Assembly: GCF_035222375.1 (NCBI RefSeq)
Contig: NW_026946363.1
Coordinates: forward strand, 5,146,001-5,210,000
Direction: 5' to 3'
Length of the DNA: 64,000 nt
Source of the DNA: Podospora pseudocomata
Lineage: Eukaryota > Ascomycota > Sordariomycetes > Sordariales > Podosporaceae
Shown: positions 33,975 to 44,500 of the stretch, piece by piece
Numbering within the stretch: the first letter of the stretch is position 1
Layout of the letters: every line of letters starts with the position of its first letter
Notes under the pieces: generated by a model
What the model saw: only the letters and a program-made list of their open reading frames with translations
The model's database searches: none
Told to the model about the DNA's origin: nothing
Position numbers and translations under genes: made by a program

Positions 33975-35391
33975 ATGGAGGCCTACGACGAACTTCTCCG
34001 CTGGGCCAGCAAGCAAGGGATCGAGGTTCACGGTATCGAGGCCAAGAGGATACCCGGCAGAGGAATTGGCATTGTGGCTTCGAAAGACCTGAAGGTACTA
34101 TTCACTGACCTCCTAACATCATGGCTGAGAAGACAAAAGTGTAACAGCCATACGGGTTGATTGGTTTCTAAACATTGTCGATTGGCATGTATCATTTGAG
34201 CCCAGTCGACTATCTTCAGACGTGTTACCATGTTTCAGGCCCTCACATAAGCAAACAGTTTTCCTCCTCACGTCTACGCATTTTACCTCACTTTATACAC
34301 ACCAGGCTAACCTCTCCTAGGCCAATGAACGCCTCATATACGTTCCCGCCGCCTCCCTCCGCACCCTCACAACCGTCCGCCCCGAAATCCGCAATGCCCT
34401 CCCTCCACCAGCCCCCAAATACAAAGGAACCCCCGTCCATGCGCTCCTCGCAGCAGAGCTACTCCTCGAGACGCCCACCATCAAGAAGAAATACGCCCCC
34501 TGGCACGCCGTGGTCCCAACTCGTGACGATATCCTGTCCACCCTCCCACTAGCCTGGCCAACATCCGACCATGAGAAACTACACTCCCTCCTCCCCTACG
34601 CAGCCCGCGCTCACTTGACCAAGCAAAAAGCCAAATTCGAAAAGGACTGGCAGTTGACACGTGATGTCCTCCTTCCAAAACTGTCTCTCTCTCCCAAGGG
34701 TCGATATTCCAAGCAGGAGTTCCTGTATCATTGGCTGCTTGTCAACACGAGAACGTTTTACCATGAAACCCCCGCGACGGAGCGGCTGACAAAGGATGAC
34801 AAGATGGCTCTGCAACCGGTGGCGGATTTGCTCAATCATTCTGATGAGGGGTGTGAAGTGGTGTTTGATACGGGGTGTTATACCATTTCGGCGGATAGGG
34901 AGTATAAACAGGGGGAGGAGGTGTATATTTGCTACGGGACGCACTCGAACGACTTTTTGATGGTAGAATATGGGTTTTGTCCGGAGGAGAATAAGTGGGA
35001 TGAGGTTTGTATTGATGAGGTGGTCCTGGAAGAAATGTCAACCGCAAGAAAGAAGTGGTTGGACGGGAGGGACTTTTTGGGCAAGTATTTGATTGACGAG
35101 AGGAATTTGACGGGGTGTTATAGGACCAGAGTGGCATTGATGCTACTGTGCACGTCGAGGAGTCAATGGGAGAGGTGGGTTGATGAGGGAGAGGATGGGG
35201 GGGGGGAGGTGCAAAAGATGGTGGATCGGATTATGGTAAGGGTGTTGGAGAAGTATCTGAAAAGGTGTATGGAGGCGATTGGGGAGTTGGAGGGCTGTGG
35301 GCCGTCGGGGGAGATGGTGTTGAGGAGGTGGAGACAGATTGAAAGGTTGGTCGAGAAGTCTTTGGAGGAATTAAAGGTTGAGGACAACTAA
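33975..35391 (+). CDS. SET-domain protein lysine methyltransferase (SETD3/RLSMT type), 396 aa
   Basis: Exons are 33975-34094 and 34321-35391, joined in phase 0 across a 226-nt intron with GTACTA donor and a GGCTAAC..CTCCTAG end. The split SET domain begins with RGIGIVASKDLK (residues about 28-40). It resumes with a long iSET insertion and the SET core VADLLNHSDEGCEVVFD, carrying the cofactor-binding NHS. The YICYGTHSNDFLMVEYGF block follows, with the tyrosine of the active site. After it comes a helical substrate-binding domain typical of Rubisco-LSMT/SETD3 enzymes, which methylate ribosomal proteins, elongation factors or actin. The substrate cannot be read from the sequence. Confidence 0.9.
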
Positions 35392-36876
35392 TAGAAAGGC
35401 AACTCTGATGTATATAGTTTACCTAACACGCAGTGTTGCGGGTACGGTACCCTTTAGACAGCAGTTCGATATGAGTTCAAGGAAATGGTTGAAGGTTCAT
35501 TCATGCATTCAAGGTGAAATTCACATGTATTACGGACTACCAAAAGCAGATTTAAAGAGTCAGTCAAGTGACCCCCTGAGGACTTTGTCTTTCAGAATGC
35601 TTTCTTCATATAGCCGAATACTAACCAAACTAAGCACATACGACCATATGGCGCAGAAAGCTCGGGATCCCGTCCGCTCTCCCCTAGATAAGCTGCGCAC
35701 AGCCGGACTAGTACTCAGGTGGGTGACCACTGGGGAATCCCCGGTGTTGTATGTTTTGCATCTTTTAATAAGTTCTTTTTTCTATATTCTCATAGGAATC
35801 AGCGTTTTGTTTTCGTTGGACACCTGCTCTTACGTTTTGGTGAACTCCTGGTGGCATCAAAGCAGTCATCTGTAGGACACAGACCAATCCCATACCCGGC
35901 CAGGGGGGAATCTCAGGGGCAATCGTACTTTACTCAGCATTCAGTCCACAATAGAAAGGTCTTTCATTAGGTATGCATTGGTAGTAAACGTGTGGGAGGT
36001 AATACTCCTGCGGGATTGGGCAGCCAGGTTGCTCCAGGACTTTGGCCCTGGGCCAACACATCTGGGAAAGGATAAGGAAGGGTTTTTGCTCTCCGGAGTT
36101 GTTTGTTTGAGTACTTAATAATATCATCAACTATTACAAAACCTCGCTGCCATACAACAAAACGTGTATGAATACTTGATTCATTTGACTGTGTGACTGT
36201 TTGACCTCCATAACATCATGATTTCCGCAGATAAATAGCAGATGGGCATTAACTCAATACTGGACTTTACATGCAGCACATATTAAATCAAACTGTTAGC
36301 TCAGGAATTTGAACTGAATCGAAGCAAAGTCCATCTCTTTAAGCCAAATAGCTGAAGAGAGGGCTCAGCAGACTGGTAGATTTGTTGATTTGTAGGCTAC
36401 CATTGCATCTCTGTACGGCACAGCCCGCATGGCAAGGTGTAAAGCAGGCACATCAAAATAGAGAAACTCGATATCGTAAAGAGCTAGGCAATGGGAATTT
36501 ACCCGCAGGGTAGTAGAATAACACTGACTCGTGATGATTTATTCCCTAGTCCCAAACTTCGTTCAGTTCCCTAGTAGTCACCTGGGAGGGAACAGCAAAT
36601 ACCACGATGACGATGGGACCTTCCCAAACAAGAACCGAGTGGTGGCAAATAGGTATCTACTCCCAGAAACAGAATCGCCGAAATTGTAGGTAGATTTTAG
36701 AGAAAAGATACAGCCCTGTCCACCTAGGTAGGTACCTATCTGGGGTATTTATAATGAGGCAAACTCCATGGAAAAGAACACCTCCTTTATTTACTGATCT
36801 TATCATCCAGCTAGCTCTGATACTATTTTCAGAGCGGAGTATCGATGTTACAGCACTACTCAAAACGCTGCCCATC
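35392..36876. other. 1.5-kb AT-richer intergenic region
   Basis: This interval between the SET gene and the small secreted protein gene is visibly AT-richer than its surroundings and has no supported gene. A 165-codon frame at 35378-35875 overlaps the SET stop and has no domain. A TACCTAGGTA-type element occurs at 36721-36737 and a TATA-like sequence at 36746. Confidence 0.5.
36746..36755 (+). promoter_or_regulatory. TATA-like element for the small secreted protein gene
   Basis: TATTTATAAT lies about 120 nt upstream of the chosen ATG at 36877. A start of transcription some 30-40 nt downstream would exclude the in-frame ATG at 36754 from the mRNA. Confidence 0.35.
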
Positions 36877-37396
36877 ATGGTAAGAGCAACCTCTAATGGC
36901 CCTCTATATAGAACGCTAACAAACCACTTCACCCCAGAAGATCACTCCGATCATAAACTTCCCCGCGGCCATTACCCCTGGCACCATGTCTGCTCCGACA
37001 ACAAACAGAACCGCCGAGGGCATCAACGCACTTGAATTTCTCACCAAACGACAAACCGTCAGAGGTGACTGGACGTGCCAATTCTTCTTCGATGGTCCAG
37101 GCCATGACGCTCTCAGAGCCGATCACGCAGCCTTCAACAGACTGTTTGGCGGCCCTCGCCTTACCGCTCGTGGCGGACAGTGCTATGTTGGGAGGTGCAA
37201 CGGACGCGACTTTGCGTGGTGCAACATTGCTTCAAACACACGTTCTGAGTACTCCAATCAGAGGAACCTCGTTGCGGATACAAACCCTTATAGCGGGATC
37301 AACTGCGTGTATGACTATATGCCTGCTTATGATTACTACTGGTGGCGATGGGAGGGCGCTTTGCGGTTTGATAACAGTGACATTCGCAGATACTGA
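36877..37396 (+). CDS. Small secreted protein with Kex2 site, 153 aa
   Basis: Exon 1 is just the ATG (36877-36879). A 58-nt intron follows (GTAAGA donor, GCTAAC branch, CCCCAG acceptor at 36937), then exon 2 at 36938-37396. The resulting start MKITPIINFPAAITPGTMSA reads like a signal peptide, though its hydrophobic core is weak, with cleavage likely after Ala20. A propeptide ends in the dibasic site KR at 38-39, so mature protein would begin QTVRGDWTCQ. It holds five Cys and an aromatic-rich tail (YDYYWWRWEG). An unspliced alternative starts at 36986 (136 aa) and would lack a secretion signal. The family is not recognised. Size and organisation fit a secreted effector or antimicrobial-like protein. 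Confidence 0.65.
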
Positions 37397-37518
37397 AGGA
37401 TGGTCTGTGGTTGACTTGTAGCTGGTGTTGTTTTGATGCTGAGTAGCCTAGGTGCAACTTGACGCCAGAGAAATGAAGACCCCCCCCCCTAAACCCATTA
37501 GCTCCCCTCAGGTATCCT

Positions 37519-39627
37519 TCATGTGCTCCTCGCATCCGTCAAACAGTCCGCCAACAACACCCTCGCCTCCTTCTCCCCAATAACTCCCACCTTCGGCATC
37601 CCCTTACCCAACCCCCCCTGCCCCGGCCACTCCTCCATCTCCCGTTCAAACTCCGTCATCCTCCTCCAAACAGTATCTCCATCCGCCTTAGAAAATCCTA
37701 GATCCACCCGGCACAAAAACCCCTCCAAATCAACAATCTCCACATCTCTCTTCTTTATTTCCCCACCCTGATCAAGCTTTACCCCCCCAGGCTTGACCAC
37801 CCTAACAAGCGCATACCTCACCCAAGCAGCCTTCAAATCCGGCATCCAACTCATCCCCTCCCCTTCCGGCCCTTTATTCCCGACATCAACATGTATCCCT
37901 CTCTCCACGACCACGTTCCAACTCTCCTCTGGTAGTTCCCTCACTTTTGGTGGGTCAGGAGTATAGAAAGGGAGAGGGTCGACCTCCACCCTTGTTTTCT
38001 GGTCGACGGTTAGGGTGGGAGGACAGCAGGCGAAGCCCCATAAGGAAGTGCGACTATGGTGTTGTATATCGGTGGAGGTGAGCAAAGAGCGGAGATACAT
38101 CAACAACCCAGCCGCAAACTTTTCAGGGGTGAGGAGGAGTGGGTTGAGGAAGTGGACTTGGGAAATGGGGGGTTGGCGGGGATGGTGTTGGGTTTGTTGG
38201 CGGAGGAAAAGATATTGGAGAGGATAGGGTGAATGAAGCCATGGGCGAGATACAACAGGGAGAAAAGGTTCGCCGATGAAAGGGGAGGAGTAAAGGCCGG
38301 AAATGTGTAATTTCTTAAAATGGGCTAGGGGTTTGCCTGGGTGGGTGGCGAGGGCGGAAAAGAAGGTCCTGTTGGGGGTGTCGGAAGTGCGAGTGGGTGA
38401 TTGGAGAAGGTAGAGAGATTTGAGGGTTGGTCTTGTGAGGAGGGCGTCGATGATGGTGGTTGAGCTGTCGTGAAGGGTGTCAACGTTGAGACTGAGGGAG
38501 ACAGGTGGCACCGGGGTGGTTTCGAGAGCAGCGATGACAGAGAGGGAGGAGAGCTTGTTAAAAGATGCTAGGTCGAGATGTAGTTCGTTGGTAAAGGCAA
38601 GTCCGAGTAGTTGGCCTGTTTTGGGTAAGTGGCCTATGTCTTGGGAGCGCTTCTGTAGGTGTTGGCGAAGTATAAACTTGGTGTGCGCTGTTCCGGTAAG
38701 TTGGGTAAGAAGAGTCTCGGATATTATATCAAGGTTTTGACTTTCAAGCATAGCGTCGATGAGAGCGGTCAACTCAGCGTCTTTCTCGGCCGGAAATAGG
38801 GAAAGGGCAGGCAAGGCAGCGGTGGTCAGCGGCCATATCAGGTCCAAGACTGTCGGATCAATAAGTTCAACTTCGTCGAGCTTCTTCACCAGGTCATCGC
38901 AAGCCTCGTACTCAAATTTAGTCAGATACCCAGCGGCGGAAAGGGGTTCGCGTGTCCTATTTTCTTCTAGACGAAGCTCGCGCGGCCCTGAAGGGTCACT
39001 GTCTCCCCAGTCGTTGTATTCATCCACTTCTCGAGGGCGTTCTGATACGTGAATCATTACGGTTGACCGAAAGGCAATGATCCCATACCGGATTGCGTTC
39101 AAGTCAGTGATGTCCACCACAGCCATCGCATACTCCATGTTTGTGTTGCTAAACATAGTACCCAGTGGTGCAGGCAGGACAGACAAGCCTACTCCGCGCT
39201 CCCTGTCAAACGCCACGCCGAGCACAAGACATGTCGAGATAAACGGGAACTCGCGCACACCGCATTCCCACTGCGGAGAAATGGACTGCCTCATCCATGT
39301 TGGTGTGTTGGAGAGCTCTGTTCGATGCAGCCCAATTCTGGGATCTTGGTAGAACTGGGCGGCGAGCGAGAGTTCAGACTGGATACCGATGTGGTTCGAT
39401 GGGTCAGAAAAGACAGTGACAACACCCAGAATGGCTGAAAGGACATCTCTGCCTTGAACGGCATCCAAATCCACTAGGCCGCCTTCGCGTTTGACGACTG
39501 CCAGAGGATAGTGTTGGCCTGTGCCGTTGAGGCCGAGTTTTGCGACGATGTAGACGACCAACGCATCTGGTGCTGCTGGCGTCTGGCTGTTGGCTTTCAC
39601 CCAGTACGGTTTGAAGTTGGATGACAT
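37519..39627 (-). CDS. Orphan protein with LRR-like middle, 702 aa
   Basis: A single long exon whose first codon is ATG at 39627 (MSSNFKPYWVKANSQ). The N-terminal third contains VVYIVAKLGLNGTGQHYPLAVVK and a block with WMRQSISPQWECGVREFPF. The middle (about residues 360-500) shows repeated leucine spacing such as NELHLDLASFNKLSSLSVI, SLSLNVDTL and LKSLYLLQSP, suggestive of irregular leucine-rich repeats. The C-terminus is charged. There is no signal peptide, membrane segment or catalytic motif that I recognise. It looks like a lineage-restricted ascomycete protein of unknown role. It is convergent with the small secreted protein gene, only 122 nt from its stop. Confidence 0.8.
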   Translation of the reverse strand: MSSNFKPYWVKANSQTPAAPDALVVYIVAKLGLNGTGQHYPLAVVKREGGLVDLDAVQGRDVLSAILGVVTVFSDPSNHIGIQSELSLAAQFYQDPRIGLHRTELSNTPTWMRQSISPQWECGVREFPFISTCLVLGVAFDRERGVGLSVLPAPLGTMFSNTNMEYAMAVVDITDLNAIRYGIIAFRSTVMIHVSERPREVDEYNDWGDSDPSGPRELRLEENRTREPLSAAGYLTKFEYEACDDLVKKLDEVELIDPTVLDLIWPLTTAALPALSLFPAEKDAELTALIDAMLESQNLDIISETLLTQLTGTAHTKFILRQHLQKRSQDIGHLPKTGQLLGLAFTNELHLDLASFNKLSSLSVIAALETTPVPPVSLSLNVDTLHDSSTTIIDALLTRPTLKSLYLLQSPTRTSDTPNRTFFSALATHPGKPLAHFKKLHISGLYSSPFIGEPFLPVVSRPWLHSPYPLQYLFLRQQTQHHPRQPPISQVHFLNPLLLTPEKFAAGLLMYLRSLLTSTDIQHHSRTSLWGFACCPPTLTVDQKTRVEVDPLPFYTPDPPKVRELPEESWNVVVERGIHVDVGNKGPEGEGMSWMPDLKAAWVRYALVRVVKPGGVKLDQGGEIKKRDVEIVDLEGFLCRVDLGFSKADGDTVWRRMTEFEREMEEWPGQGGLGKGMPKVGVIGEKEARVLLADCLTDARST

Positions 39628-39937
39628 TGTCGATAACGCAGCAGTTTCATAAACACTTGCAAGGTAAATAGTGCAGACACACTATTTCGGGCTGATGAAA
39701 TCGTGGGGTATTGAAGTGGGCGTCACATGAGCAGTCGTTGGTTGTTGGCAAATAAACTGCACAAGGAAGGCGCGAAACATACATGGAATTTTATCAAACA
39801 AGGTAAGGTACAAAAAAGCAGCAGCGCCTGAGTCGAATGAGTCGAAAGGCAGAAATACACAAAAAAGCCCTGATTTTCCTCGTCTGTTCATCCTCTTCGT
39901 CACCACCACTGATACACTGACAATACAGCCTCCTTCC
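39628..39937. other. Promoter of the 702-aa gene and 3' UTR of the secreted protein gene
   Basis: This 310-nt interval separates two minus-strand genes. No specific element was identified. Confidence 0.4.
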
Positions 39938-40510
39938 TCACTGGCCGCTCGACACAACCTTGATGACGATTCCGGTGGGCGTGTAACGATTGCTGACATA
40001 GGCAGTCGAATTATACATGGGGTTGGTTCTGTTAACCATGACACCCAGCGAGCCACCGTCAGACAAGCACCCAATAATGGCTTTCGCCTTTTGAGCATCC
40101 GTCGCTCCCACGCCGCCGTCGATCGTGGTGGCGACATCTTCGAAAAGGACGGCCGAATTGGCCGTATCGTTGAGGTGCTTGGCCGTGACCATGACGGAGC
40201 CACGTTGGTAAAGCGTCCATTCGTCACAAGTGCCGAGCTCAGCCGGGCCCATTGTCAAGAGCCGGCCAGCGCGGACCTGCCGACCATACGAGCGGAGGTA
40301 GGAGGCGACATATTTGATGTCGTCTTCTGACACCTCTTGAGGGATGCCGCCGTGTTCCTCGGTGTAGCAGTAGAGGTTGGTGGTTTCACCTTCGTAGCAG
40401 ACACGCCGATGAAGAGTTGGCTTGTTGCTGGGTGGGAGGGAGGCTACCATGGTGCTGCTGGCAGTGAGGAGAGCCAGGCTCAACTTAAGAAGAGTGGTGA
40501 CAGTGAACAT
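39938..40510 (-). CDS. Secreted cysteine-containing protein, 190 aa
   Basis: The ATG at 40510 starts a signal peptide MFTVTTLLKLSLALLTASST with cleavage likely near residue 23-24. A short propeptide follows, ending in the dibasic HRR at 34-36 (possible Kex2 site). The mature part has Cys in VCYEGE, LYCYTEE, GTCDEW and IGCLSDGG, which could form two disulfides. The blocks around GTCDEW and the C-terminal Cys-Gly region recall Ecp2/Hce2-type fungal secreted proteins, but I cannot confirm that membership. Potential N-glycosylation sites occur in the C-terminal half (NRT, NST). The frame extension to 40594 begins at TTG and was rejected. Likely extracellular; function unknown. Confidence 0.8.
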   Translation of the reverse strand: MFTVTTLLKLSLALLTASSTMVASLPPSNKPTLHRRVCYEGETTNLYCYTEEHGGIPQEVSEDDIKYVASYLRSYGRQVRAGRLLTMGPAELGTCDEWTLYQRGSVMVTAKHLNDTANSAVLFEDVATTIDGGVGATDAQKAKAIIGCLSDGGSLGVMVNRTNPMYNSTAYVSNRYTPTGIVIKVVSSGQ

Positions 40511-40614
40511 TGTCGTGATTGAGGAGACAGTACTAAGCACAATAGCGATTGTTTGGAAGGTGATGAGGTGGATAGGATGATTTGAGTGCTTCAATGGCGC
40601 TTCTTCACGGTCAT

Positions 40615-40620
40615 CTTATA
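40615..40620 (-). promoter_or_regulatory. TATA-like element of the 190-aa secreted protein gene
   Basis: Read on the minus strand the sequence is TATAAG, about 105 nt upstream of the start codon. Confidence 0.35.
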
Positions 40621-41452
40621 CCCACTCATTCACCAGTCAAGTCGCCATATAAGCTAACTCAGCACAAGTACATTGTAATAAGGGTGGGTAATTTCTGCCT
40701 TGAGTGTTCTCTAATTGGTTCGAGCCATCAACGAGGCCATCGTCAATTTGCCATGACCTCCTGGGTGCCTGTTGCCACTCGGATCTTCCACCTCAAAGAG
40801 ACTCTATTTTCAAGCGTTGGTCATTCATTCTAGTTATTTACGAGCTGTTGGGACATGGTTAAGTCCAAGATTTCAGCCCCGAATGAAATCCTATCAAATT
40901 GTTTCCATACTAGGTGGGTTCTTTAGTCTTTCTGGAGATCATCCATGCATGGACAGCTGCGGTCATCTTGACGCAGGAACATGGCGCAGACGGCCAGTAT
41001 GTGAGGCCAACAAGAAGAGGCCCATGGTTTCGTCCGAACTTCAGAAATTGTAGTTGAATCAAGCATTGTAGATTGCTTGGAAGATCTATTCACCTACCGG
41101 GTGTATGACTACGGTCAGGTGGCCAGGCCGTTGGTAGCCCAGGGCATGAAGCAGCAATTTGCCACAACAACTGCTAATGAAGGTTAGATGGACTTTTTTG
41201 AAGTTGGTGATGGTCTGAGAAGCCATTGGGTGATAGACTCAACTGAATCTAGGGCGCCATTGGGCCAGAATACGTTCAAGGCAAGCCATCTCATCTAGCC
41301 ACGAAAGATGTGTACCGAATCAGTATACACCGGCCGAAGACCTTGTGGCAGGATCATGATAGCCCAAGGCAGTTTCTTGTGAGGTCGTGATAGTGCCAAC
41401 CATTATTTGGCCTGGGAAGGGTTGAGCGTCAAGATATCCCATTGCGTGCCAC

Positions 41453-41458
41453 TTATAA
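41453..41458 (+). promoter_or_regulatory. TATA-like element of the GH55-S8 gene
   Basis: TTATAA occurs about 88 nt upstream of the ATG at 41546, a reasonable distance for a fungal TATA box. Confidence 0.35.
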
Positions 41459-41545
41459 GGAGCTCTTGTCCCTATACGATGATGTTGTGAAGTCTTTTTG
41501 GTCACCGCAACTCTCTTCACCTGTCACTCCTTTACAACGGTGAAG

Positions 41546-44500
41546 ATGCTGCTCTGCACGCTCTTTTCTCTGTTTCTTTACTTCAGATGTCTGAAAGCAG
41601 AATGGACCTATGCGGATCCAGAACGCTTTCCACATGTACCTGAATACGGACCCCAGGTGAGGGCTACCATTCTTGACAGTTTTGAAGCCTCTGACTAACC
41701 ACTTCAGGCCAACTTTCCTTACATGGTTGACAACCAAAAGAATTATTATGGAGTAGCACCAGACAAGGGCAAACAAAATGGCCCAGTCTGGAGATACAGC
41801 GAGAGCTTTGCCAAATACATGTCCAACCTCCGAGCCAACAAAGTCATTCGAGGTGGTTATGGTAAAGGACTAACACCCGGAGCCGGGGACCGCCGTCAAA
41901 ATCACCTCAATGGCACTCTAGGTTCAAATAGCGCCCTATATCTCAACAACACCCGGACTCTGTTGAGTCGTGGCTCGGCTCCACTTCACAAGCGGGCTTC
42001 CGATTACTGGCTTACCACACTTGGTCCCTTGGGAATACAACCGCATGCTGGCGGAAGCAACTACAAGTTCTACCGTGATGTTGTTGCTGATTACGGTGCT
42101 GACAACACTGGTGAGAGCGATGCTTCAGAGGCCATAAATGCCGCCGTAGAGGATGGCAACCGCTGTGGGCTGGAGTGTGGCAACACCTTCACTCAGGGAG
42201 CCATCATCTACTTCCCCGTGAGTATCTCGACTTCACCACTGATATCAAAAGATGGGAGACTGACACAACACAGCCGGGCACGTACAAAATCTGCAGCCCC
42301 GTTGTCCAGCTATACTACTCACAGTTCATTGGTGATCCGCACGATCCACCAACCATCATGGGATGCAAGTCGTTCAAAGGAATTGCTCTCTTCGATGCTG
42401 ATCCGTATATTCCCGGAGGGTATGTTGATGTCTTTGACTCTTCGCTCCCAGCACATGAACTGACCGCCATTTAGGGGCGGCCAAAACTGGTACATCAACC
42501 AAAACCAATTCTTCCGTCAGATCCGGAACTTCATCTTTGACCTGACGAAGATGCCCATCTCCACGGCCGACAATGACCAGCCCCTGGTTCCCACTGGTAT
42601 TCATTGGCAGGTGTCGCAGGCAACTTCGTTGGAGAACTTGGTCTTCAACATGCCCAAAGCCACGGATGATGAAACGACAACTGCCGTGGGAATCTTTACC
42701 GAGAACGGGTCTGGTGGTTTTGTTGCTGATCTGGTATGTTTCGGTTGCAATGATTTCGGGGTGACAAAGCTGACACCACTATTTTAGACCTTCAATGGGG
42801 GAGCTGTTGGTTGGCGTGCTGGGTCTCAGCAATACACGGCACGCAACCTGAAGTTTAACGGCTGCCTGACAGCCGTTCAGATGATTTGGGATTGGGGGTT
42901 TAACTGGCAAGGGGTAAGGCTCCCTCTTTCCTCAGGGCTCATTCCAGACATTCTCCAACTAACATTGCCCACCTCAGATTGAAGTCAAAGACAGCGCCAT
43001 TGCCTTCAACATCAGCGGCCGTGGAGGAGCCACAGGACAAGGCATTGGCTCCATCTCGGTCATCGATTCCTCCATTACCAACACTCCAATCGGCATCCTG
43101 ACAAACTCCCACGAACAATCCCCCAACATCGTTCTCGATAATGTCAAGATCTCCAACGTCGCCCAAGTCGTTCAAGTGGACAACGGTCCCTCCCTTCTCT
43201 CCGGCACATCTGACACCGCAACCATTGACCTCTGGGCCCACGGCCGTCGCTACAATGGGGACAAGGGGTCATCCGAGACCGGACCCGTGAAAGCCCCTTC
43301 TAAAGCCGCCGGGTTGTTGGGAGACGACAAGAAGCTGTTCACCAAGTCTCGCCCTCAATACGCCGACTTTAGCCCCGAAAACTTCCTTGTTGCTACCAAA
43401 GAAGGCATCAAGAACGATGGCACCGGCGATCAGACCCTCGCTATCAACGCCTTCTTGCTCAAAGCCAAGGCCAACAGCCAGATTGCCTATTTCCCGGCAG
43501 GTATTTACCAGGTGGGCGGGACAGTGTTCATCCCCACGGGCAGCAGAGTGGTTGGTTCCAGTTGGTCGCAGATACAAGGGAGCGGGTTTTACTTTGCTGA
43601 TATGAACGCCCCGAGGGTGATGGTTAAGGTTGGAAACAGGGGAGACTTGGGAACGATGGAGATTACGGACATGCTGTTCACGGTCAAGGGGGCGACGGCG
43701 GGTGCAATTTTGGTGGAATGGAATGTTGCTGGGGATGAGCAAGGAGCTGGTGAGGATTCCTCCTTTTCTACCTGGCGATGTCCGTACTAATCTAACCTTG
43801 GTATATTGATAGCTGGCATGTGGGATTCGCATGTGCGCGTGGGAGGCGGCATAGGGACTGACCTTGACATTGACAACTGTCCCAAGGGTGGTTTCAACGA
43901 TCAATGCATATGCGCGTCTATGCTCCTCCATGTGACTGCGCAGGCCTCGGGGTACTTTGAGAACGTCTGGGTTTGGGTAGCAGACCAGTGAGTACTGATC
44001 TATTTTCGGATGGACACTTCAAGACTAACTGACGTGCAGTGACAATGACATGGTTGTCTATGACTCTCCTGACAAGCTCATCAACCAGATCAGTCTTTAT
44101 GCCGCGAGATGTACCTTGATTGAGTCCCAAGAGCCGACATGGTTCTATGGCACTGGATCAGAACACTGCGTCATGTATCAGTACCAGTTGAACAAGGCGA
44201 AGAACGTCTACCTCGGCCATATTCAGTCGGAGACGCCTTACTATCAGCCCAACCCTGTGGCACCTTACCCATTCGATGGCGCGAGGCCCATGGCGGCAGA
44301 CCCGTCGTTTTTGGAATGCACCACGGACAGCTGTAAAGCTGGCTGGGGTCTGCGCATCATTGACTCGGAGAACATCACTATTCACGGGTCTGGGTTGTAC
44401 AGCTTCTTCCAGGACTACTATCAGGACTGTCTCGAGACGTTTGACTGCCAGGACAAGATTCTGGAAGTCAAAGGGTCGAAAAATGTGGCCATCTTCAACC

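Larger units (their letters stand above)
40511..41545. other. 1.0-kb intergenic region with two promoters
   Basis: Between the minus-strand secreted protein gene and the plus-strand GH55-S8 gene. It carries a TATA-like sequence for each direction and no supported gene. Confidence 0.5.

Noticed and set aside
35392-36876. Decayed transposon in the AT-richer spacer
   Set aside because: No terminal repeats, no transposase-like frames and no strong RIP-type bias were visible by eye.
40712-40725. B-box-like sequence GGTTCGAGCC
   Set aside because: No tRNA cloverleaf can be built around it.
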